Of a DNA stretch of 64,000 bases, positions 16,934 to 25,138 are shown in pieces. The notes below the pieces were generated by a model. That model ran no database searches. It had not been told where the DNA came from and was given only the letters and a program-made list of their open reading frames with translations. Location: NCBI GenBank assembly GCA_020439745.1, contig JAGQSC010000019.1, positions 1 through 64,000 on the forward strand. Reading direction: 5' to 3'. This stretch comes from Acidobacteriota bacterium. Lineage in GTDB: Bacteria > Acidobacteriota > Holophagae > Acanthopleuribacterales > Acanthopleuribacteraceae. The translations under genes and the position numbers were made by a program. How positions within the stretch are numbered: position 1 is the first letter of the stretch; every line of letters begins with the position of its first letter.

Positions 16934-18736
16934 CTAGTGTGCCGATTCACTTTGAGGCGGATGATGAATGAGCCCCGGCACCATGCTCGCTAATGACGAG
17001 ATCCAGTGCAAAGGCCCAGACCGCCACATGCTTGCCAACGCCAACAGACCCATCGCCGAAAGCGTGATCCAATCCCACCACCTCAAATGGTGTTCGTGTA
17101 ATTCCAGAAAGTCGAGGTCAGTTGGTTGATAAAAGATGTTTACTAAAACGCCAAACACCACAGCAACGGCCAATGCTAATGCGGCCAGTTTCAACCCCTT
17201 CCCTTCACCAAACACCTTGTTCACGGTCAAGATAGTCGATATGTTGGTGGCCGGACCGGCAAACAAGAATACGAGCACTGCACCCACCGAAAATCCGTGC
17301 TGCAACAAAACCAACGCAATGGGAACCGATGCCGAGGCGCACACGTAAAACGGTATGCCAATCACGCCAAGCAGCACAATGTCCCAGTGACCAAACGGAT
17401 TCTGTACCGACTGCACGGGCCACAGCACTTGAGCCAAAGCCGCAGCGATCAAACCAAAACAAATCAGTGGGAAAATGTCGTCGACCAGATCCACAAACGC
17501 GAATCGCCACCAACTTACCGGCGCGGATTCCGCATTCTTCTTGGCACAGCAACTCTTTTCCTGCTCTACGTTTAAGGGTGTGCCGAGCCAAGACACTGCC
17601 AACATAGCGATCGCCACGGGGAGGACGATGGCTGCGATCAATCGCACAATGGAGAATTCCCAACCCAACAGCTTCACAGAAACCAAGAAGGAGTCCACGC
17701 CCAATTCTGGAGTAGCCACCAGAAATGCCACCAGGGCCGCTGTGGGCAGACCCTTTTTCGACAGGCTCATAAACAACGGCAACACGCCACAGGAGCAGAT
17801 GGGTAATGGGAGCCCAAACAACATGCCCTTAGCTGCTTGCTTCAAGGGACCACCCCGGTTAAGCCAGGCAACAGGCCTCTGTGGCATATAGGCGTGTAAC
17901 AAACCGGAAATAATCAAGCCAAGCAGCAAGTAGGGCGCGGTTGCTTGCAAAAGTGCCACAAAAGCCGCACCGAATGACAAAGACGGCGAACCATGCGCGT
18001 GTAGATGAACATCGCTATCACCCAGGTAGGACTGGGTCACCGCGAAAATCACGAGTCCGGCAAAAAAAGCCCCAAACTCCCAGTTACGGTCCACACGCCG
18101 ATGCGCATGAAAGTCGATGAAATCATGGATCAACAAATGAACAAATGAACCGGCAATCAGCGCATAGGCCCCGTTGACCACCACCGAGTCAAGTAAGAGA
18201 CCAAGCCAGGATGCGCCCAACGCCCCAACCACGGTGGCGCCACCCATCGCGGCAAGTCGCACCCAAGCGCCGCGTTCGTTTTTTTCTCGCAAAAAAAGCC
18301 ACATGATAATTGCAGCAACGGGGATACGATGCGCAATCACCATTAATGCCATGGGCAAGTCGTCAGCCAGTGATGACGAAGCCAAGGCAAGACCTACACC
18401 ATCAGTGAGTTGATGCAGGAGCAGGCCTATCCAAAGCATTTCGGCCGTGAAGAACCTTGAATTCCCGTCGGTCGCATGGTGACCCGAACCGGGCAACAAA
18501 CGCTCAAATGCGACCATGATCAAGAACCCGAGACCCGCCAACACAAGGCTCAACGGGCCAAGTCGTTCGTAAGCTTCTGGTAGCAAATGGACCAGCAACA
18601 AGGCGCCAAAGAAACTGGCCATGAGTCCTTTCAAGGCGGCGATACCCCAACCGTGCGAACTCATCAAACGTGCAAACAGCCCGCCCACGGGCAAAGCGAC
18701 CAGGCTGGCCAAAATCAGAATGGTGATTGATGTCAT
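16934..18736 (-). CDS. fusion of ZIP-type transporter and ArsP/SO_0444-type permease
   Basis: 600 residues, about 16 membrane helices. Residues 1-230 are ZIP-like: HLLPEAYE near 50, HQLTDG (H108, D112) and AHRIP (H136). The last motif is normally HEhP, so a key metal-site Glu is Arg here. A His-rich linker (DVHLHAH, about 243) leads to a DUF318/YraQ permease with PLPICSCGVLP (C314, C316), ATPELGVDS and a Cys pair (C396, C397), as in the SO_0444 Cu/Zn efflux group. The family exports metal or arsenic species. I chose ATG 18736, which shares one base with the gpmI stop (TGATG), over ATG 18763. The fusion is unusual. Substrate and direction are inference. Confidence 0.85.
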   Translation of the reverse strand: MTSITILILASLVALPVGGLFARLMSSHGWGIAALKGLMASFFGALLLVHLLPEAYERLGPLSLVLAGLGFLIMVAFERLLPGSGHHATDGNSRFFTAEMLWIGLLLHQLTDGVGLALASSSLADDLPMALMVIAHRIPVAAIIMWLFLREKNERGAWVRLAAMGGATVVGALGASWLGLLLDSVVVNGAYALIAGSFVHLLIHDFIDFHAHRRVDRNWEFGAFFAGLVIFAVTQSYLGDSDVHLHAHGSPSLSFGAAFVALLQATAPYLLLGLIISGLLHAYMPQRPVAWLNRGGPLKQAAKGMLFGLPLPICSCGVLPLFMSLSKKGLPTAALVAFLVATPELGVDSFLVSVKLLGWEFSIVRLIAAIVLPVAIAMLAVSWLGTPLNVEQEKSCCAKKNAESAPVSWWRFAFVDLVDDIFPLICFGLIAAALAQVLWPVQSVQNPFGHWDIVLLGVIGIPFYVCASASVPIALVLLQHGFSVGAVLVFLFAGPATNISTILTVNKVFGEGKGLKLAALALAVAVVFGVLVNIFYQPTDLDFLELHEHHLRWWDWITLSAMGLLALASMWRSGPLHWISSLASMVPGLIHHPPQSESAH

Positions 18737-20358
18737 CAGGGCACCAGCAAGGATGGGCGCCATCCGGCCAATGGATTTACACCCAATAACTCAGTCACGG
18801 TGGCTGCCACATTACTGAGTGCAAGCGACGGCTCCTGTCGCAAGCAGCCTTTTACCTGACCATGAGGGTCAAACAGAATAAAGGGCACGCGATTGAGTGT
18901 ATGGGATGTTTTCACGAGCCGGTTGCCTTGCTCGTCGAGTTTGATGTGGCCGACCGCATCCATCTCAAACATCTGTTCCGCATTACCGTGATCGGCCGTG
19001 ACCAAAGCCACACCGCCAGTTGCTTCAACAGCTGCTAGTACCCGGGCCAATTCCAAATCCAAGCAAGTCATGGCTGCAATGGTAGCTTGAAGATTGCCCG
19101 TATGGCCGACCATATCGCCATTGGCATAATTCACACGTAAAAAGCGGGAATCGCCGTTTCGAAGCTCCCTGATCATGGCGTCGCTAATTTCTGCCGCCTT
19201 CATCCACGGCCTCTCTTCAAAGGGCACTCGATCGGAAGCCACCTCGACAAAACATTCCAGAGACGGTGCCGTAATTCCGGACCGATTCCCGTTCCAAAAG
19301 TAGGTGACATGTCCATACTTTTGCGTTTCTGAAATCGCAAATTGGGCCAACCGCGCATCGAGCAAACACTCGGTTAAAGTGCCATCGATCCTTGGTGGGC
19401 CCACCAGGTATTGCTTGGGTATGCACAGATCCCCATCGTACTGCATCATGCCCGCATAGAACACTTTAGGTACGCGCTTGCGATTGAAGGCCGTGAACTC
19501 GGGGCCAGACTCAAAAGCGCGACTGATCTCCAGTGCGCGATCCCCGCGAAAATTGAAAAACACCACACCATCCCCATCTTGGATGGTGCCAACGGGGCCG
19601 TGTTCATCCACAATCACAAAGCCGGGCAGAAACTGATCGATTACCCCGGGCTGCTCGGACCGCAATGCTTCCACAGCGGTCCTGGCGTCTTTGAACCCTC
19701 GACCTTCGCCGAGCACGTGATGCTCCCAACCACGTTGGACCATGTCCCAGTCGGCTTCATAACGATCCATGGTCAAAACCATGCGACCGCCGCCGCTGGC
19801 AATACAAATATCGAATCCCGCCATACGCAGGGCCGTTAATTTCCGCTCCAAACGATCCAAGTAGAGGTGAGCAGTCGTCTCGCCTACGTCCCGTCCATCG
19901 AGCAAAACGTGTAATCGAACCGCGTGAACTTTTGCATCGTGGGCACCATCGATCAGCGCTTCCAGATGATCGATGTGTGAGTGCACATTGCCGTCCGACA
20001 ACAATCCGATCAAATGTAAGGTTCCCTGGCTTTGGCGAAGTTGGTCAGTCAAAGCGCGCCAAACTGGTCCCTCAAAAAGCGAGCCGTTTGCAAAGGCCTG
20101 GTTAACAAGTGATGCGCCCTGATCAATAACTTGACCCGCGCCGAGCGCATTGTGACCCACCTCAGAATTGCCCATATCACTGTCGCTTGGCATACCTACC
20201 GCTTTACCGTGAGCAGCCAGAGTCGTCATCCGGCAGGAGGCCATCAGACGGTCCAAGGTTGGTGTGTTTGCCTGCTGAAAGGCATTTCCTTCGCGGTAGG
20301 GCGAAAGACCGACACCGTCCATAATGATCAACGTCAGTTTTCCGGAAATCTTGCTCAC
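18736..20358 (-). CDS. gpmI: 2,3-bisphosphoglycerate-independent phosphoglycerate mutase
   Basis: 540 residues. It interconverts 3- and 2-phosphoglycerate in glycolysis using two metal ions. D14 (IIMDGVG) and the nucleophile S65 (MGNSEVGH) are present, with an alkaline-phosphatase-type C-terminal half ending in VTADHGNAEQM. The length is close to the usual 510-550. GTG 20358 follows GGGGG and the stop of the previous gene; in-frame ATGs at 20379 and 20385 would overlap that gene and add up to nine residues. It is coupled to the metal-transporter gene downstream by a one-base overlap. It sits in the valS operon. Confidence 0.94.
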   Translation of the reverse strand: MSKISGKLTLIIMDGVGLSPYREGNAFQQANTPTLDRLMASCRMTTLAAHGKAVGMPSDSDMGNSEVGHNALGAGQVIDQGASLVNQAFANGSLFEGPVWRALTDQLRQSQGTLHLIGLLSDGNVHSHIDHLEALIDGAHDAKVHAVRLHVLLDGRDVGETTAHLYLDRLERKLTALRMAGFDICIASGGGRMVLTMDRYEADWDMVQRGWEHHVLGEGRGFKDARTAVEALRSEQPGVIDQFLPGFVIVDEHGPVGTIQDGDGVVFFNFRGDRALEISRAFESGPEFTAFNRKRVPKVFYAGMMQYDGDLCIPKQYLVGPPRIDGTLTECLLDARLAQFAISETQKYGHVTYFWNGNRSGITAPSLECFVEVASDRVPFEERPWMKAAEISDAMIRELRNGDSRFLRVNYANGDMVGHTGNLQATIAAMTCLDLELARVLAAVEATGGVALVTADHGNAEQMFEMDAVGHIKLDEQGNRLVKTSHTLNRVPFILFDPHGQVKGCLRQEPSLALSNVAATVTELLGVNPLAGWRPSLLVP

Positions 20359-20368
20359 GTCGCCCCCA

Positions 20369-20824
20369 TCAGTACCCATACCCATCGCCCCATTGAGCCT
20401 GCCATAGCAACCAGCGACCTTGTTCTTGTCGAAACGTCAGGTAGAATTCGGCTTTGTCCTTAGGCAACAGACCTTCACCGGTAAGTACCAATAGACGTGC
20501 ATCGTAGACGGCCGGATTGGTGGTTGAGGTGATGTCGAGATTCACCTTGGAGATCGCAATCGTCGGGTGACGCAAAAATATGGCTCGCACGATGCGCAAA
20601 ACATCGTCTTTGGGTCGGTTGGATTCGTCTCTGAAACTGGGGCTGACGTGGTCTTCAAAGGGATCGATATCCTTGGCTTCCGCGCCTTCAATCATGGCGT
20701 CAATCGCCGCTTCAATGGCAGCTTCGGGGGAATCAGGATTCGATTTGAGGGACATATAGCCGATACCGAGGATCACCAGTATCAGCACAAAGGCCGATTG
20801 TTTTTGGCGGTTACTCCATGTCAT
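20369..20824 (-). CDS. membrane-anchored NTF2-like protein
   Basis: 151 residues. One N-terminal helix (SAFVLILVILGIGYMSL) anchors a periplasmic domain that begins with SPEAAIEAAIDAMIEGAEAK and ends with GRWLLWQAQWGDGYG, the usual start and finish of an NTF2-like/DUF4878-type cone fold. No catalytic residues are evident. Its ATG overlaps the stop of the AlbA_2 gene by four bases (ATGA), and gpmI begins 10 bases after its stop, so it is a true operon member. The function is unknown. Confidence 0.72.
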   Translation of the reverse strand: MTWSNRQKQSAFVLILVILGIGYMSLKSNPDSPEAAIEAAIDAMIEGAEAKDIDPFEDHVSPSFRDESNRPKDDVLRIVRAIFLRHPTIAISKVNLDITSTTNPAVYDARLLVLTGEGLLPKDKAEFYLTFRQEQGRWLLWQAQWGDGYGY

Positions 20825-21483
20825 CTGCGTTTCCAGACCACCGCAAGAGAATATTCGCGCCTCTTTTCATTGAAGAAGGCGTGGACCCAACCTCGTTGCT
20901 CCAAACCTACCAAGATGCGTTTGGCTCGATGGGTGGACACGTTGATGGATTTGGCAATTTGTCCCAGTGTTTGCCGAGGATGGGTATCCAGGTTATCCAG
21001 GATGCGTAACTCGGTTTTGTCGAGTTCTCCCACATGATCCTCAACGGGTTCACTGGTGACCTTGCTCATGTTTTTCAGGCTCTTGCGGTCTAACGGTAGG
21101 TTCTCGCGATCGGAACGGAAGTAGGGCCATTTATCGTCCGAGCGATTGGGGTCCACGGCGTAAACGGGTTTCAATGCAGCTTCAGGGACTTGGACCACCA
21201 ACACATTGACGCCTTTCATGGGCTCCCAGAAGTCCGCTTTGATCTTCACGGGTGGATCACAATAGAATCCGCTGACCTGCTGCACCAATTCCAAAGTTCC
21301 CTTGGCATTCTCCAGGCCAACGATTTCCCCTTCATCGTCGATTCCCATAAAGATCGTGCCACCGCTGGAATTTGAAAAAGCCGAAAGGGTGCGTGACAAG
21401 CGTTTGAGCTTGGGGCATTGTCTTTTGAATTCAACCTGAACGCCTTCTCCACGTCTGACCATATCCGACCATTTCTTGGCCAT
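20821..21483 (-). CDS. AlbA_2-domain (Schlafen-type) winged-helix regulator
   Basis: 220 residues. The AlbA_2 domain (about 8-115) shows GVQVEFKRQCP, then LSAFSNSSGGTIFMGIDDEG, the family's signature for a putative nucleic-acid or nucleotide-binding fold. A C-terminal winged helix (about 155-215) has LDKTELRILDNL and INVSTHRAKRILVGLEQRGW. Such proteins are usually called transcription regulators, some being Schlafen-like. The ATG follows the valS stop with no gap (TGAATG) and its stop overlaps the next start by four bases. Its position invites the guess that it regulates this operon or responds to translation stress. Confidence 0.85.
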   Translation of the reverse strand: MAKKWSDMVRRGEGVQVEFKRQCPKLKRLSRTLSAFSNSSGGTIFMGIDDEGEIVGLENAKGTLELVQQVSGFYCDPPVKIKADFWEPMKGVNVLVVQVPEAALKPVYAVDPNRSDDKWPYFRSDRENLPLDRKSLKNMSKVTSEPVEDHVGELDKTELRILDNLDTHPRQTLGQIAKSINVSTHRAKRILVGLEQRGWVHAFFNEKRREYSLAVVWKRR

Positions 21484-24126
21484 TCAGCGGGAACCCATTT
21501 GCAAGAAGTCTTCACGAGATTGCAGTAAAGTGTGACGCTGCCCATGTAGTGATTCCAAATCGGCGCGACATTTGGCAACGACTTCTTCGGGAGCTCGAGC
21601 CACAAAGTTTTCATTACCTAACCGTGATTCTAAACCCTGAATCTCCTTTTCCATCTTCTGCAGTTTGTGATCAATCTTCTCGATTTCGGCCTCCACATCC
21701 AGATGCCCTCGCAAATCAAGATACGCGTTCAGTCCGGTAAGAGCAAGCGGCACCCAACCTTGTTCCACATCGCGCCCACCCAACGCACCTATTTCGTAAA
21801 TACGTCCAAGGAACCGTATCTGCGGTTCAATTTCACGAACCAGCGCTGACATTCTTTCATCCGCATCAATCACCAGTGATAGTTCAGCAGAATTGGGCAA
21901 GTTATTGGATTTTCGAACACCTCGAATGGCCGTAATTAGGGACTGCAACAAGTCCATCGCCTGATCGGCATGGATATCAAGCCAAGACTCAGGACATTTC
22001 GGCCATGTCTGAGCCCCCAACAAGGCACCTTCACGGGCCTGCATGCTTTGCCAAATCTCTTCAGTCACAAACGGCATAAAGGGATGCAGCAATCGCAAAC
22101 AAGCGTCAACGACGAATTGAGTTCGACCCAATAACGCGGCTTTCGCAGCATCATCAGCTTCGCGAATGGCAGGCTTCAAGAACTCCACATACCAATCGCA
22201 GAACTCTCCCCAAAAGAAGTTGTAAATGGTGCTGGCTGCGTTGGCTAGTTTAAACGCTTCAATTTCTTCGGTCACTTGAGTGACCGTTGCAGACAGGCGA
22301 CTGAGAATCCAGCGACCCACCAGATCCTGTGGCGCATCCATCCAGTTCTCGTCGGCTGTGACCCCTTCAAAACTCATGTCTACGAAGCGATAAGCGTTCC
22401 ATATTTTGGTGCAGAATCCGCGGCCCAAATCACAGGACTCTGCCGAAAATCGGCTGTCGGCCCCAAAGGGTGTTTGGTAGACGATCGTAAATCGAAGTGC
22501 GTCGGCCCCATATTCGCGGATGATATCGAGAGGGTCGGGGCTGTTGCCTAGAGTTTTGGACATCTTGCGACCTTCCAGATCGCGGACAATCCCGTTGAAA
22601 TAGACATGACGGAACGGCACTTCACCCATGAACTGCTGGCCCGCCATAATCATTCGTGCTACCCAGAAGAAGATGATATCTGCTGCGGTTACGAGCGTCG
22701 TCGTGGGGTAGTAATACTTCAAGTCTTCCGTGGTATCAGGCCAACCAAACACGGAGAAGGGCCACAGCCATGAGCTGGCCCAGGTATCCAGAACGTCTTC
22801 ATCCTGCGTCAACTGAGGGCTATGGCACGTGGCGCAATCCACAGGCTCGGAGACCGCACAAGTCTGATGGCCTTCTGGGCAGTACCAGACGGGAATCCGG
22901 TGGCCCCACTTCAATTGACGTGAAATACACCAATCCTTGATGTTGGTGAGCCAGTGTTCGTAGGTCTTGACCCAGCGATCGGGATAAAAGGTGATTGCTC
23001 CCGTTTGGACTGGAACAAGCGCGCGCTGCGCCATCCCTTCCATTCGGATGAACCATTGTTCGGATAGATAGGGTTCTATGATGTCCTTGGTGCGGTAGCA
23101 GCGACCTACAGCTACGGTATGGGGTTCTGTCTTCTCCAAAAGGCCAAGGCGATCCATCTCCGCAACCACGGCCTTGCGGCACTGATTTCGGTCCATACCT
23201 TGGAACATCTCTGGAACCTGTTCGTTCATGTGCGCGGTTCGATCCATAATCACTATGAACTCCAGGTTATGTGTCGTACCCATTTCAAAGTCATTCATGT
23301 CGTGGGCAGGTGTTACTTTCACGCAACCGGTTCCAAAGCTTGGATCCACATGTTCATCGGCTACGATGGGAATCTCTCGACCCACGATGGGTAAGCGGAT
23401 GAATTTGCCAATGAGGTGCTGATAACGTTCGTCTTCCGGGTGGACGGCGACACCAGTATCACCCAACATGGTTTCGGGCCGTGTCGTAGCCACCACCAGA
23501 TGATCCGATCCATCACTGAGCGGGTACCGAAAATGCCACAGGTGACTGGCTTCCTCACTCCGGTCCACCTCGTCATCCGAAAGCGCAGTTTGGAGTGCAG
23601 GGCACCAATTAACAATGTACTTACCGCGGTAGATCAAACCTTGGTGGTACAAATCCACGAACGTTTGCAGCACTGCATGAGACAGGCCTTCATCCATGGT
23701 GAACCGTTCGCGATCCCAGTCGCAACTTGATCCCAGCTTTCTTAACTGCTGAATGATAATCCCACCGAATTTGTCTTTCCATTCCCAGACTTTCTTCAGA
23801 AATTCCTCTCGGGAAAGCGAGTCAGGATCGACGCCATCAGCTCGGAGTGCCTTCTCGACCATATTCTGTGTCGCAATACCGGCGTGATCAGTACCTGGCA
23901 CCCAGCACACATTGAAGCCCTGCATCCGCTTGGTGCGCGCCAGGATATCCTGGATGGTGTTGTTCAGCACGTGACCCATATGCAGCATACCCGTCACATT
24001 GGGAGGCGGAATCACCATGCAATAGGGTTGTCTGGTGCGATCCACTTCACTCTTGAAGGCGCCGCTCCGCTCCCAATGTTGATACCACTTTTCTTCAATG
24101 GGTAAATGACTGTAATGCTTGTCCAT
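21484..24126 (-). CDS. valS: valyl-tRNA synthetase
   Basis: 880 residues, cytoplasmic class Ia synthetase that charges tRNA-Val. It has the HIGH-type motif in PPNVTGMLHMGHVL (about 42-55), the KMSKS loop in GRKMSKTLGNSPDP, an editing domain (TTRPETMLGDTGVAVHP) and a zinc-ribbon-like insert (CPEGHQTC ... CATC). The C-terminal coiled coil typical of ValRS ends the protein (KIDHKLQKMEKEIQGLESRL). ATG 24126 has GGAGCAGGTGT immediately upstream and fits the family's usual N-terminus better than the frame's earlier start at 24147. It heads the leftward operon with the AlbA_2, NTF2-like, gpmI and transporter genes. Confidence 0.97.
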   Translation of the reverse strand: MDKHYSHLPIEEKWYQHWERSGAFKSEVDRTRQPYCMVIPPPNVTGMLHMGHVLNNTIQDILARTKRMQGFNVCWVPGTDHAGIATQNMVEKALRADGVDPDSLSREEFLKKVWEWKDKFGGIIIQQLRKLGSSCDWDRERFTMDEGLSHAVLQTFVDLYHQGLIYRGKYIVNWCPALQTALSDDEVDRSEEASHLWHFRYPLSDGSDHLVVATTRPETMLGDTGVAVHPEDERYQHLIGKFIRLPIVGREIPIVADEHVDPSFGTGCVKVTPAHDMNDFEMGTTHNLEFIVIMDRTAHMNEQVPEMFQGMDRNQCRKAVVAEMDRLGLLEKTEPHTVAVGRCYRTKDIIEPYLSEQWFIRMEGMAQRALVPVQTGAITFYPDRWVKTYEHWLTNIKDWCISRQLKWGHRIPVWYCPEGHQTCAVSEPVDCATCHSPQLTQDEDVLDTWASSWLWPFSVFGWPDTTEDLKYYYPTTTLVTAADIIFFWVARMIMAGQQFMGEVPFRHVYFNGIVRDLEGRKMSKTLGNSPDPLDIIREYGADALRFTIVYQTPFGADSRFSAESCDLGRGFCTKIWNAYRFVDMSFEGVTADENWMDAPQDLVGRWILSRLSATVTQVTEEIEAFKLANAASTIYNFFWGEFCDWYVEFLKPAIREADDAAKAALLGRTQFVVDACLRLLHPFMPFVTEEIWQSMQAREGALLGAQTWPKCPESWLDIHADQAMDLLQSLITAIRGVRKSNNLPNSAELSLVIDADERMSALVREIEPQIRFLGRIYEIGALGGRDVEQGWVPLALTGLNAYLDLRGHLDVEAEIEKIDHKLQKMEKEIQGLESRLGNENFVARAPEEVVAKCRADLESLHGQRHTLLQSREDFLQMGSR

Positions 24127-24172
24127 ACACCTGCTCCGGGTAGTCACCCTAAAAATAAGCCCTATAGCATAA

Positions 24173-24228
24173 CAGTGGTCAGTGGTCAGAGGCCAGCATA
24201 CAGTGGTCAGAAGTCAGTGTTCAGTTGC
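24173..24228. repeat. heptamer tandem repeat array (8 units, consensus CAGTGGT)
   Basis: Eight consecutive 7-base units all begin with CAG: CAGTGGT, CAGTGGT, CAGAGGC, CAGCATA, CAGTGGT, CAGAAGT, CAGTGTT, CAGTTGC. The array fills the gap between valS and the EamA gene and includes the last codons of the latter. It resembles the short tandemly repeated heptamers described in cyanobacteria and other bacteria. Phase is perfect over all eight units. Confidence 0.8.
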
Positions 24229-25138
24229 GGGGCTGCCAACGGAATGGGCTGGGCTTTTCCGCCAATTGGCGATTGCCCACGATTAGGGCCGGCACCATGC
24301 CTGAGCCAATGACTAACACAATACCTAACCATTCCCAGCCCGCCATCACCTCGCCAAACAAGAGGATGCCCCAACCAACGGCAAACACGCTACCCAACAA
24401 TCCGGCCGTACTGCCCGCAGTGGCTGTCAAATAGGCGAAGCTGCGCACCATGAACCACTGTCCACCATAGGCACCGAGTCCCGCAAGCACACCGTACGCC
24501 CATACAGTCAGGGACACGGGCCAGGGGTCCGACCCACAAAAGGGCAGGCTCAATGAAGCTGAGATTACGGAGAACCACAGCACGATCACTTCCGGCCGCT
24601 CGCTAAAACGCATGCGGCGGATGGCGATAAAAGCGATGGCGGCAAAAAAGCCGCTCGCCAGACCAGCCAACCAACCCCAAACGTGGATATTTGGGGCCCA
24701 GGGCTTGAAGATCAGAATCGTACCCGTGATGGCCGTGACCACGGCAACCACATTTACGGGTTGAGGTCGCCGACCGAAGAGCCCCCACACCAAGAGTACC
24801 GCAAACACAGGTGACGTCTGGTTGAGGACCGTTGCCGTTCCCAAGGGAATGGTTTGCAATGCGTAGAAATTCCCATACACGGCCAATGTCCCAACCAGTG
24901 CGCGGGCCACGAGCCAAAAACGAGCATTACCCCCAAGTGCAGACCGATGGGTCAAAGCCCAAGGCAACAGCATGCATATGGCCACGGTCCCGCGTACGAC
25001 CACCAGCTGCGGTAGACTGAACCCATCTCGGGCCAGCCGAACACCCACACCCATAACCGAGAAACACAAACTGGCCACCACCATGGCCAGATAGCCACGA
25101 ACTTGGGGCGTTCGCCAATCCAAGGAGCGTATGTTCAA
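24221..25138 (-). CDS. EamA/DMT-family transporter
   Basis: 305 residues with about ten membrane helices and two EamA halves (GYLAMVVASLCFSVMGVGVR ... GTVAICMLLPW, and GWLAGLASGFFAAIAFIAIR ... LFGEVMAGWEWLGIVLVIG). The family exports metabolites, and the substrate cannot be told. I place the start at TTG 25138, whose TTGA overlaps the stop of the M64 peptidase gene, because earlier starts (to 25231) would add a long hydrophilic tail overlapping that gene. The last codons lie in the heptamer repeat array. Confidence 0.85.
   Translation of the reverse strand: MNIRSLDWRTPQVRGYLAMVVASLCFSVMGVGVRLARDGFSLPQLVVVRGTVAICMLLPWALTHRSALGGNARFWLVARALVGTLAVYGNFYALQTIPLGTATVLNQTSPVFAVLLVWGLFGRRPQPVNVVAVVTAITGTILIFKPWAPNIHVWGWLAGLASGFFAAIAFIAIRRMRFSERPEVIVLWFSVISASLSLPFCGSDPWPVSLTVWAYGVLAGLGAYGGQWFMVRSFAYLTATAGSTAGLLGSVFAVGWGILLFGEVMAGWEWLGIVLVIGSGMVPALIVGNRQLAEKPSPFRWQPRN

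Noticed and set aside
24173-24228. Possible CRISPR array
   Set aside because: Units are only 7 bases long without spacers; no cas genes nearby.
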